From Lanius collurio (taxonomy: Eukaryota; Chordata; Aves; Passeriformes; Laniidae): 64,000 bases of DNA. The notes beneath the pieces were generated by a model. The model was given only the letters and a program-made list of their open reading frames with translations, was not told the DNA's origin and made no database searches. The position numbers and the translations under genes are program-made. Below, in pieces: positions 37,289-49,224 of this stretch. Numbering within the stretch: the first letter of the stretch is position 1; each line of letters starts with the position of its first letter. The stretch covers positions 4,812,493-4,876,492 of the forward strand of contig JACBWW010000046.1 of the NCBI GenBank assembly GCA_020086605.1, written 5' to 3'.

Positions 37289-37941
37289 TGTAGAAAAAAT
37301 ATGGGGGCCTGCCGCGGGACTCAGTCGGTTCGGGGTGATTTCTACAGTTCAAGGCAGCTCCTGAAACATGCAGTTTATTTGCAAGGGTCGTGGGTGCAGG
37401 AGCTCTGCTTAAGCTGCCACAGCTTAGAGCATGCCCAGAGAGAGAGAGAGAGAGAGCATAAGATAGAGCATAAGACAGAGCATAAGACAGCTAAAAGTCT
37501 GGTTACATGATATTATATCTCTTCCTATACTGAATATGGTAATAGTACAATATCCAATCAATAGAAGACAGAAATCGTTATAGAATTTACACACAACCTA
37601 TCAAAACTACTACATTATCATACTGTGTTACATTTTAACTCCTAAAAACTATTTTCTAAAACTACTTTTTTCTTCCCTGTCACGCTGGCAGGGTTTTTCT
37701 GACTCTCAGACTTTTCTGTTTGCTGAAGCATCTTCTCCTTTGCTAAAGACATTGCTCAATCAAGAGAGATTCTCCTTCAGCTGGCTATCCCATTGTTTTT
37801 AGTTGTACAGTAACTAACAGCTTGGTATCTTATATCTCAAAGTTAGCTTTCATTTCTATTTCGCTTACAGGTTTTATATTTTCAGAATCTTTTGCCAAGC
37901 AGTCATATTTATTAGGTTTCCTTATTTCATCCTCCCCAACA
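37289..37941 (-). mobile_element. Solo LTR of an endogenous retrovirus (minus orientation)
   Basis: The 653-bp element has ends TGTAGAAAAAATATG and CCTCCCCAACA on the plus strand, so it reads TGTTGGGGAGG...CTACA on the minus strand. It is flanked by a perfect 5-bp duplication CCGAG (37284-37288 and 37942-37946). On the minus strand it carries an AATAAA signal (37374-37379) and ends with a GC-rich stretch, the usual order of U3, R and U5. An AG dinucleotide run and three imperfect GAGCATAAGACA-type repeats lie at about 37431-37490. No internal retroviral sequence adjoins it. It has the same orientation as AR and lies about 11.6 kb upstream of the AR start codon. Confidence 0.88.
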
Positions 37942-39599
37942 CCGAGGACCACTAGACTGATGTCAATCTTATTTTCATCTTTCACTCCTCCCTAAGGCAT
38001 AATTAAGGTCACTCCTTACTGCTCGGTTTCAATCCAGATTCCAGTATTGGGCAGTGGCTGCCCAGTGTCCTTGGGAGTCCATTTGGTATCTGCCTGTCAC
38101 CCTTAGGAATTCTCGCTGTCTGTGGTGGAAGTGAGTCAAGGCTGTCACTCCTCGATAGCCTCATGGCCTGAGAGATGGTATTTAATTGGTTTTCTACACC
38201 ATTCTCATTCCTTTTCTGTATCTGAACCATTCCTGTTGCTCCCACTGAATTTGCAACAAACATTTTAAAACTTTCTCAGTTTATCTGTGGCCGTTTGTAA
38301 ATGTTATCAGGTGTACATCCTGGCACCTTTCACATGCAGAGCACTAGGAAATACACCGTAATTAACCTGCCAAACATCCTTGTAAGGTGGGTGAGCTTTC
38401 TGATCCTCCATCTATCCATGCTGAAGTTGTCTGGTTTCTCCAAACTCATAATTCGGCCAATGTCAGCACCGAGGTTAAACTCAGAAATCCTTAGCTCCTG
38501 CTGCTGGGATCTGACCTTGCTGCTCCCACGGAAACCTCCCCATTGGGTTTGCACCTGACATTGCAATCCATCCCATCCACAACCACCGGGAGGCTTTAAC
38601 CCCTTCCCAATGTCAGTGGAGGCTGCAGGTGTGTGCAGGGATAGGTACAGACAGGTCCTCCTGCCTGACAACAGTTCAGGGAGTTTTCCCCAAATGTCAG
38701 AGGGAGCCTGTCATCTTAGTGTGAGGTGTCCATGACCAATTTTACATGCCCTGGACTGGGCATCTCCTATTTGCACTAAAAGTCACAGTAATTACTTTCC
38801 CTGTAAACAATGAGTTTAATACGCTGAGGGGAATTCACTTAACTCGAGCCATGGCAGATTTATAGTTATTAAATGGAATGCCAGGAGGTTGTTAACACTT
38901 TGGGAATCCTGGTTTGTTATTTCATAATCACATATTTATGGTTCCCATGGCACATTGTTTTTGTCTTGTCGTTCATTTATGGCAGGTCTATTAAACTGCC
39001 ACTGCTAAGCTTCCGGGCCCTGAGCCAGAACTCTCTCCAGCACTGGTGTGATTGCATTTTCATTCTCCTGGGGCTGGTTTGATGGAGATAGATGCCAGTA
39101 CACTGGAGAATATAGAGGGAGCATGCTCTACCCTATGAAGCAGGCACAAAATGAAGCCTGTGAATGGTCTGTCATCCGAGGAACTCACTCCTCACTGGAA
39201 GGATTCACCAGCCCAGGTGCTGGCTCTTGGAGTGAGTGTGGATAAACTGAGACCACAATCTCCAGACTGAACACTGGGTGTGCTGCTGGGCTGTGAGGGG
39301 AGGGAGCAGCCCCTCACCCCTGCCACAGCTGCCCCCTCACGCAGCACTGCCAGCCCACATCCACACCCACACTTCTACCTTCTCCAGACCTTTTCAGGTT
39401 TTTCAGTAAACTTGCAAGCCTCCATTGTTCTCATTTTTTTTCTGCTGGTAGTTTATCTCTCTCTGCCCTGCTCTTCTCCTCCCTCTTCATTTCCATCAAG
39501 GCCTGGGGTGTTTGTGAAGCTTTACCAGAACACCCAGCCTCATGAAACTTGTCCCATTTATGGAGGAGAAGGACTAGAGCCCAATAATCCTACTCAAAA

Positions 39600-39830
39600 G
39601 TTAGGAAGTCAGGTGAATTTCAGCAAGAATTTCTTCATAGAAAGGGCTGTCAAGTATTGGAAAGGGCTTCCCAGGGTGATGGTGGAGTCCCCATCCCTGG
39701 AGGTATCCAAGGAATGCCTGGACATGGTACTCGGTGCTCTGGTCTGGTGACAAGGTGGGGATGGGTCACAGGTTGGACTTGATGATCTTGGAAGTCTTTT
39801 CCAGCCTCATTGATTCTGTGATTCTATGAA
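39600..39830 (+). mobile_element. CR1 LINE 3' end (plus orientation)
   Basis: The sequence reads in CR1 sense: a TTCAGCAAGAATTTCTTCA block, GGTGGAGTCCCCATCCCTGG, GGTTGGACTTGATGATCTTG, CTTTTCCAGCCTCA and the tail GATTCTGTGATTCTATGA. It is 5'-truncated like most CR1 copies. The open frame here is an inactive remnant and not a host gene. Confidence 0.88.
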
Positions 39831-42699
39831 ATGAGATACTTGTGTAAAGAGCTGGTATTTCGAGGCACCTTAGAGAGGTGGTCTCATGGCAAAGGCAATT
39901 CTAGTTCTGGAACTGCCTCAAATTCAGGCCACCAATGTGAAACTGCTCATCACTGAGGACAGTGTTTAGGGCAGATCTTGAGTACATTGCACCACAGAGA
40001 ATTCAACCCCCCAAAGGAGGTTTTTTCTTCACCTTTTTTTTCTTTTGTAGTAAGAAATTCAGAGGATGCACTGAAAATCCTTGTCCAAATATCAGTTTAT
40101 TTCATAAACTTTTTAAAGACAGGATCTTGTGCTGTGCAATAGTTGGAGTTGACTCATTCTCACACAGGGAATAACTTGAGAGTGCTGTTTTGTTTTCTTC
40201 CTTCATACCTCTGCCTCTTCTTTAGAAAAACACAGATTTTAATTTAATAGATAATCTAGAATGCTACAGCTTTTCAGTCAAGTTTAAAAAGCACATTCCA
40301 AAATAAACCCAAAGTTTCCACTTTGTACCCAAAACAGTAAAAAAAAAAAAATAAAAAGCAAAGCAGTGCCTGAGGGTTTTAATTCAGCAGCCAAATCACT
40401 GACTGCAAGTTCCCAAGGACAGGCAGGCATCTCTGAGCCTGTGGGAGCTGTCAGAGCAGCTCCCAGAGACCCCTGAGCTCAGGGAATCTGTGGCAATAAG
40501 AGACTGTAGCTGCAGCAAAGTAAAATAAAAAAAGACACATAATGCAACTTAGGAGTCATTTGAACCATATGAAAAATGGAGAATGGGCCAAAGCAGCAGG
40601 AAATAGATCAGGAGGAGTCTGAGGTTTATTCAGTTGCTACTGAAAAGAATTCCTGAACAGCAGTGGAACCAGGGCCAGAATCCTGGGCCCCGTGAACTCA
40701 GCTGTGCTCCTGTCCTTGAGACTATCAACACAGTTTGTTTTCTCTGCGAATCTTGCCTTCATTTCTAGGAAAAGAAATCAGCAGGAACAGTGGGAGCTGT
40801 TCCCTTTTACGTATAACCAGCAAGGTTAGTACCTAAGCAGTGATGTGGTCCTCTCTTCCAGGCTTGATGCCCCCAGGTCGGGAAATAATTGCAAGTATAT
40901 TAGTCATAAGGCCAGTAATGGCAGAATAAGGCAAGTGCCATCACTGTCCTGCCTGGAGCACACACTTGCACTGAGGTGAGATGTCACTCAGCAGAACCAG
41001 CACCACTGGCAGCACTTCAGACATCAACACAGAAGCTGTTTGATTTTCAGCTCTGAAGTGCCTCAGCTCCTCAGGCTGGGTCAGTCAGACTTGCCCGCAG
41101 CCAGACTCACACATGTCCAAAGGAACTTTCTGGTCAAATGAGGATTCATCCTAGTCAGAAGGTAGGTGAGAGAGGTGGAACTTTCCCCTCGTTAGACTGC
41201 AGGCTCTGCATTAAGCATCTATTGCCTGCCAGTATTTTGGCTGGGATTGGAGTGAGTGACCCTGGCGGAAAGACGGGGCAGAGCAGGGGGGGAGCTCGGG
41301 CATGCTCAGCCTCCCCAGCGCTGCTGCAGCAGAAACAATTCTCATCCCTCACAGTCTGTGGTGGGTGGCTTTGGCTTTTTGGCCAGCACCCAGCAGACAG
41401 CAAGGATATCAGCTCTTGTTATTCCAACTCGTTTCCCTGTCTGCCTTCGGGTTCCTTTGTGGTGTGAATGCAGAAACTGCTGCCTATGTGTGTTAAGCAC
41501 AATGGTCTATTCAGACACTTACAAAAAGGTTTAAAACTATTTTTTGTGCTTAAAAAACTAACAGATGCAACTGCAATTCTGCTCAAGGATCCAACTGAAT
41601 AGAGGAAGAAATGAGTATTTGTATGGAGGGAGGGCAACAAATAACAGAGTGGTTAGCAATTACTGCTTTCCATTTTCAGTATTTTTAGGTTTTATCTGCT
41701 CTGGATGTTTCTCAGTGAGACCTGGATTTTCTAAAGAGACTTTTTGGTGCAGCAAATCCCCATTACCAGAGCTGCCCGCTGTACCTGTCCCTTGCCATGC
41801 TGTGATCGGGATCTTTTCTGTCTGACACCAATGGATGGGAAGTTCTTCATTGATATTTCTAGCATCAAGCAAAGCATTTCTTACTGATGCTGGTCAGTTC
41901 TGAGCTCTCATTGGACAGGCTTGGCCTTGCCCCAGCCCTCCCGTAGTGCCTAGGCCAGCCCCAGGCTCTGTCAGTGTGTGCTGGGATGGCTGCAGTGTTC
42001 CTGGCAGGTGACTCACCCTGGCCAGCCCCATCTAAGGCTGAATGTCCTTCAGCTCCTTCCTATCTCCAAACACCACCCTCATCTTGGCCTTTCACAAAGC
42101 TGCCCCTCACCAAACCCAAAGGGTGCCCCTGGGAGCTCCCACAACCCCTGTCCACCTCTGCATTCTTTTCAGTCAGCTAAAGCAGCCTGAGTTCTCAGTG
42201 CCGAGGTCAGAGCTGGGTTGGGGTGTGCAGCTGATGGATTTGGCACTTCAGCCAACTTGCACATTCCTGGCACCCAAACAGCTCGTCCCCAGCAGCCTCA
42301 CCTGTCACAGGGATGTGCCCAGTGTGATCCAGTCAGCACTGAAGAACAGAAGTAAGGAAAGCACCTGGAATGCAGAGGTAGGAGAGCACCTGGGATAGAG
42401 TGCTTCTCGATACCAAGGAACGTTCTCCAACCATCCTGCCAGGGCACAGGGGCTCCTCCTCTCCCTCCCTCCACACTTACAGGCTCACAGCTGTGCATGC
42501 TGTTTGTACTGAATCCATCTGCATGGAATTTGCTGGACTTAACTGCCAACAAATTTATCAGGAATAATTTTTTGCATAGCTATCACCAAATGTAGTTCTA
42601 GATTTAGAAGAGCAATTTTGAGGTCCAGTAATCACAGTGTGTTTGGAAACAGGGCACACACACTGAAGTCAGTGTTGTTAGAACAGAGAATGGACAATC

Positions 42700-42822
42700 T
42701 CATGGAATCACAAAATCATGAAATTGTTCAGACTGGAAAAGATCTTTAAGACCAGAAGCCCAACCATCAACCCATGATGTTCACCAGTAAATCCTGTCCT
42801 CAAGGGCCACACCCATAGGGAT
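42700..42822 (-). mobile_element. CR1 LINE 3' end (minus orientation)
   Basis: It starts TCATGGAATCACAAAATCATG then TTCAGACTGGAAAAGATCTT, AAGACCAGAAGCCCAACCATCAA and CAAGGGCCACACCCA, the antisense of an older CR1 subfamily 3' end. About 120 bp, truncated. Confidence 0.8.
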
Positions 42823-45800
42823 GAATCAGGATTCTGAACGTAAACTTCATCTTTCAGCAGAGGTTCCAGCCAAGTCTATGCAGTAGGATTGAAATGTGAA
42901 GTGTTTCAATCGTTTAGACATTCAAATTTTTCAAGTTTTCAAACAAGTCCACAGGTTCACACTGAGTGGGGCCAGTTCTAGAGTAGAATAAGAGATAAGG
43001 AGACACTGAGTCATATCCCCAAGTCTAGTCTGCCCTCAGTAAATAACCACCCAGCATGTCACAACCCTCAATTTAGGAGCACTTAAAAGCAGTCGTGTAC
43101 ATAATCAGTCCAACCACTAAGTCACAGCAAAGCTAATGGTAAAAACAGCTCTTGTACCTTGACTTGTGCATGCAGTTGGGAAAATGATCTATTTCAGGGG
43201 AGTCTCAGCTCTGAGGGACTGTGACTGTGCAGCTGTAACTTTGTCCCTCAGTGATATGCGCACTCATGTTTGTGGATTGCCTGGGATGAATTTGTGGCTC
43301 ATAAATCACATCAGCATGGCAGGAAAGCTTATTCTGCCAGGGATATTCACAAATTCCACCTCAGCAAGATGTGAGAGTGCAGACATTTCACCAGGGAGTG
43401 GTGACGCAGCAGTTCTACCCCATTGTTCAGATCCTGCTCCAGAGTTAGGAATTACTTGTCCACTGCAAAATATCTCTCTTGAGCACATTAAAATCTGAAA
43501 TAGGCAGCATCATTGGCAACATTTTTAGGCTGATTTAAATCCTTCTCTGATCAAACCCATCTGTTATGTCTGAGTCTGCCATTTCCCACTTCCCTGAAAG
43601 GAAGACTTGGTGAACCACAGGGGACTGTCACAGCACCCAAACAAGGTGTAGTGCCTGATTTTACCTGGTGGAGAGCTCATGAAATCTACTCTACTCTAAG
43701 TAGACGTTGACCTCTTTTAAAAGAACTGGTATTTTTAAACATTCCAGTTTGTCAAGACCTTTCTGAACTGATGAAATATTCATCCAAATCCCTCTGTGTG
43801 GGGAAATGAACTCGATAGCTGTGCTCAGACCCTTCTCCTGCCCAGGCTCATCAGCTTGCACAGCCCACACTGAGAGGCAGGATCACAATTCTGAGTTCTG
43901 TTTCCAGTTAACATAAATAAGTGTTCTGTTATATACACTTTGGTTCACATCTCAGCTCCTTGTGTTAGGCTTGACACCCAGCATGAAAATGTTACCAATA
44001 TGTACAGAGTTTTCATATATTAAACCCAGGTCAGTATATTATGCCCAATTAATATAAATTCAGGAAACGTTGTTAGTTTAACAGGAACCAGAACTCTGTT
44101 CCGGGCTTTGTCACTGGCCTGGGAAAATCTGCTTTGTGTTGCTCCCTAATCTCCAGTTCGTGACCTTTCCTGCGCCTGAGTGCCAGCTCTTCTGGATAAA
44201 TGCTGTCTGCAGGTACAGTGCCTGGGGAGGGCTGACCTGGGTGAGGCTCTCCTCGAACACTAACACAGCACCCTGCTCAGGGCTACACTGTCTGTGCTGC
44301 AGTCTGCTGTGTTCTGGTGCATGGTGAAGGGAGGAAAAACCCAACCCACAGCTTCTTTGCAAGTGCTCTGGGAAGGAGTGACTTGGGATTTCGGAGATAG
44401 CTGCTGCCCTGACTATCTTGGTCGCAGGGATTGTCCCCAGTGGTAGACATGGTAATATTCAAAGCAGAAAAATCCTTATTGTCTACTACATTGCTCAATT
44501 ACTCAGAAGTTCCTGCTTTCCCTGTAAAAAGCTGAGAGGAGACACTAAACCAGGTAGGAATATCAAAGATCCTTTCCCCTGAACACCACTTGTGGGGTGC
44601 AGCTTTATGATCCCTCCATTCCCACAAGAGAATTCAGAAAGCAGAAACCTTGTCTAAATAAAGACAACCTTGGCAAAGCACACCATTCCAGCCAGAGATT
44701 TCTGTCAAGGCAGCCCGCAGTCACCGCAAGGCCATGAGGCAGGGACAGGGAGCCACGGAGCAAGAAAGACATTTTTATGGAAATAAACAAGAGAAGGAGC
44801 AGCCCATGGTGAGAGATGCATGTGAGTGCTGGGGATGCCTCACATGGACACTGTACAGGGGAACATTCCAAGAATGGTAATCTCTTGACAGGGTCTCTGC
44901 TGAGCAGGATTTCCAGCCTTTACACCCTTCCTTAATCCCTGCTCTAATTCCCAGCAGCCAATGTAAAGCAGGAGAAAGCAGTACAAGTGCTGGTACACAT
45001 ACCACACACATCACAGACCTTAATATGTAATTGTATGTGTTAACCCTAACCCTACCTATATGTTCATTTTCTTATAGGATCTGAATTTCTCTTGAAATTT
45101 GGTATTCCTTCAGGAACTCAAATTTGGATTTCAGCTTCATGGACCTCAGGGAGAGCAGAGAGTGAGCACAGACAGAGATTACCCCCAGGGATGGTTTGGT
45201 ACAGCAGCAGCTTCTGTCAGCCACGATGTGAATTCTACCAAGGATGATGGACTTGGGCACACAAGCCTTCTCTCTGACCCAGCCAGGTGGTTGCACACAG
45301 ACCTGAGACTAATTTACTTCTCTAAGTCAGGACCCTATACAGAAATGTCACTGCTGTTAAATATAGGCTTAGATCAAGTCTAACTGCAGTTCAATCAGCT
45401 GTGGAGCTCATGATAGTGGGGATGAAAAGAGGATTGGCAGGGAAATGTTCTGAGATGCCCTCAGCAGAAACTGGAAATAAAAGAGTGAAGAACTGAGCAG
45501 CTCCTGTCATGCTTTGGCAGGAGCTGATGGTGCCAGGAGTAGGCAGAAAAGTTTATCAGACACTTGAATGCTTGTTCTTCTCCAGACAAATGTTTTCTTT
45601 TACCTACATCAAGGGAAGAGAACTGTAAGTGAGGTGGTCCCAACTGACCCCACCAGTCTGCAGGAGACAGAACCCTGTGAGAACTCCTGTCCTCTCTCGC
45701 AGCTCCCCAAACACCCAGCCCGCTCCAGGAACTTGTTTCCCTCTCCAGTTATGCCCAGGCTTCTGCAATGTGGTTGTCCACCTGCAAGAAATAAGAAAGT

Positions 45801-48800
45801 GCTAATATTGAATTAAGTAATGTGAAATATTGGGACTCAGAATATTCTGCTCTCATAATGATAAACCATAAAATCCTAATCTTTAAGGGATATTCTGTAT
45901 ATCCTATTGAGCTCAACATATTTGAGGAAAGACCTTACATTATCAAGTTCAACTCATGGTCCAGAAAGAAACCTAGTGAGAATGTGGCACCAAGAATGAA
46001 AGACTGGTTCTTTGTTCCAGGGTATCTGTTCCTGGGTTTAATCACTTTGCTGTTAAAAATCAGTCCATGTTTCCTATTTCATGTTGTCTGACTCTGGAGT
46101 GAATTCCAGCCAATGCCTTTTTTCCCCTGTCAAACCAGGCAGGAATGGGCCACATATGCTACACAAAGATGTGATTATGGATTTATTTTCTCCTTCCTCT
46201 GTTGTCTTTTTGCTTAAGAAATTAAGTGAATGCAAGTTTAAGGCCATGTTCCTTTGCAAAGGTTGTATGTTGCAAAATTCTCTTGACTTTGGAGCATTTC
46301 TAAAACTCTTTGCAGTTTTGCTAAGCTCAGAGCTGGCACACTCATGAATTCTTGTAGAAGCCACATGTAACAAACCAACAGTAGGAAAGAGATGTTTGAC
46401 AATACAGTGTGGGTCAAGAAGGCCTTCTACTCCCTCCACCAGTGCAGCATCCTTACTTCTGTATCACATCGATGCTCTGAAGACAAAAGCCTTAGGTTTT
46501 TGATCCTCAGATGCCTGACCCAGCACTGGAATTAAAATGCTGACCAAAAAAGCAAGGTACCAAGGTCATGTACTCCTGTCAGGAGTCAGAACATGGTTCC
46601 CCAGGGTCCTGTGAGGTACTTGCAATTACAGAGGCAAACAAAAGACCTTTCTGGTCAGATCCTTAAATGAAAAATACTAGTGTGGTCAGGAAAATTATGT
46701 ATATGGAATGCAGTTCCTAATTTTGTACTGGATTCCCACTTAAACTTCTGAAAGAAACAGCAGACAATATCCATCCCAAGGTCAGGAATGGAGTCAAATA
46801 AATAAATATGTAAATACTGTAATTTGTCTGGATTGCAGTCACTGCAAAATGGCCACTAAATTCAACAGGGTGAGTAAAACTTTGTAGTTTGGTTGTTACT
46901 TTGGAACACTGACAACAGATATAGTCTTTCAAAGAAGAGTGATTCATCCAAGTGCTTAGAGGATGGGAGCCCTGGACAGGTTCTGAGGCGGATGACCAAC
47001 ATAAACAGGCTGTAAATTCAGTAGGTAATAGTGCAAGTCAAAGGAAAAGAGAGAGAGAAAGGAAAACAGATGGTCAGAGTCAGAGAAGTAGATCAAAGTT
47101 TGAACAGTGAAAACAAATCCAGAAATTCAGACAGGGAAATATTTGCTGCTGTCTAAGCACATACAGCAAGTCCTGCTGAGGAGATTATACAGGACAACAC
47201 AGAGCCTCAAATGGAAACTGAACTCACACACCTCTGAACTAATCCATATTGAGAACCAAGGAAGCCCTTAGCTTGAACTCTGGAGGAGTCCAATTGCAAA
47301 TTCTGTGGTTCTGACCCTCTGTAAGAAACACCACCTCCAGGCTCTTCTGCAGCAGCTGTGCTGTCTGGTGACAGCCTACACAGCTCACTAAGTGCACACT
47401 GGTTTTAAAACGTGAACTGAAGGATTTTGTTCAAGAGCTTCACCAACACTGACACATAAAAGAGATTGTGAAGCAGTGTAGAAATATGAGTGATGTTGCC
47501 CTAGAGCTGACAGTGGCTGGTGCCTTGTACAGGTGGCTTCATGGCTTCACCTCTGCCAGGTAGGCAGCAGGTTATAGAAACTATTTTATTGTTTGCATGT
47601 TACATAGTGAGCTGCAACTTCTCTGCAGAGGAGTTTGCACATCAACATAATTTATTTCTGGCCTTGACAACTCTTAACTTCTGTAGTGAGTGAGAGCACT
47701 TGTCAAAACCCACTCAGATGTAGGTAAAGATATCACCCTTCATGGCTGAACATAGCCAGAACTGCTTACTAATCTCAGTTATCTTTGAGATCTCATGACA
47801 AAAATAATTATGTGCAAGTGTGTGTTATTGCCACAGACCTCAACAACACGGGGCAGGTTGTGCCCAATGACACAGATCTGTCTGTGCAAAATGACACAGC
47901 GTTATGAACTGTTTCCTCTCGGGGAAGAATTTAGTGAGGAAATTGAAGTGGACTGAGGTGGAGTAGTGATCCTGCACAGTAAGGACATATCTTGTGCATC
48001 ATCACACCTCTAGTTTGTGTCCCTTGCCTTCCAGGAGGGCTCTACCGGAGACTCTCTCCCTGTGCTCTCCAACCAGGCCATGCCCAGTTCTGAGCACTCT
48101 TTGCAAACAAGGAGGCAGTGGGGCTGCTGGGGCAGCTGTGACCAGAAGCGAGAGATGTGCTGTGTTCCTTCACACACTGTCCCAGCTCTGGCTCCTCGGG
48201 CAGCACAGTGAAAGCCCCCAGTGATGCTGAAAAGAAGGAACCAGTCTGTCTCTGCAAACCCCATCTGGACTTGGAGGGAAAGAAGCGTTTAATGCACCAC
48301 AGGGCTGTACAAACAGCTAAACTCCAGGTAGGCAGAGAGGCAGTTGAGGTTGGACTTTGGGAGAGAACTGATGCTGGCAGAAGATAAGAAGGTATCAGAG
48401 TAGTGAATTTAGCTTGGAGTAAGTTTTTCTTGGGAAGAACTGTCTGTGTTTGCCAACACTGTGCATATTGACAGCCTGCAGCTGTGGACAACAGCTGCCT
48501 GTAGATCTGCCTCCTGCTTGAGCAGAAATCATGGTCTTGGAAAGGAGTTGTTCTGGCAAGCAAATATAGAGAGCTGGGTGACACAGGCACAAACACAACC
48601 CCAAACCCATAGTTAATTGTTGGTGAAGATTTACCCTTTGTCCTTATTAGCTTGCCTTTAAACAGACATGATAAATGCTGTTCATTACTCACGTATTCTG
48701 AAGGAGTCTAAACTTCCCCAGCTCACTCTTTAATCATCCTCTGGCTTACATGTTTGTCTTTCCTTCCAAGATGCTGGTAATAAATAAAGCTGTTTAAATG

Positions 48801-49156
48801 ATCACAGTGATATAGCAAGCCTGCAAGCCCATACATCTTGTCTTTGGGTTGTTGGTGATTTTTAACTGCCTCTGTATTTCTTCATTTCAAAGACTGGAGA
48901 AGTTCACTCCTCTGCTTGTTTTCTGCCTCAAGATGTCTGGTGAAATGTCTGCTGACATCTTGTCTCTAGTGTTAGTGGCAATGGTAGGTGAATAAGCAAA
49001 ATAAGAGAGCAGCTGCCTGGTGCCAGGGCCACAGCACAGGGATAAGGGAGAAGTGCTGCTCATTTGTCTCCATCTTGTCCTCCATGACTGGACATGGAGA
49101 GAAGGTGTGAGCTTGTATCTGATGTGCATTTATACCTAAGTAAAAGCTCTTTTCTT

Positions 49157-49224
49157 TAAGGATGATCAAACACTGGAACAACTTGCCATGAGAGGCTGTG
49201 GAAGCTCCATCCTTGGAGATATTA
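49157..49224 (+). mobile_element. CR1 LINE fragment (plus orientation)
   Basis: The stretch AAGGATGATCAAACACTGG, AACAACTTGCCATGAGAGG, CTGTGGAAGCTCCATCC and TTGGAGATAT follows CR1 sense sequence just upstream of its 3' end. The 3' tail is missing, so the copy is broken on both sides. Confidence 0.6.

Larger units (their letters stand above)
37947..49156. other. Intergenic sequence with scattered CR1 fragments
   Basis: Apart from the CR1 copies at 39600-39830 and 42700-42822 I recognise nothing. A 216-codon minus-strand open frame at 48042-48692 lacks any domain and is treated as chance. Two CCCTAA units near 45041 are too few to call an interstitial telomere repeat. Confidence 0.65.

Noticed and set aside
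45041..45056. CCCTAA units as an interstitial telomere repeat
   Set aside because: Only about two units are present, which is not meaningful.
45920..45965. Possible degraded CR1 start (AAAGACCTTACATTATCAAG)
   Set aside because: The resemblance covers only about 40 bp and nothing adjacent continues the consensus.
48042..48692. 216-codon minus-strand open frame
   Set aside because: No domain or motif is recognised and no convincing splice or promoter context is visible. Long chance frames are expected now and then in 64 kb of two-strand sequence.
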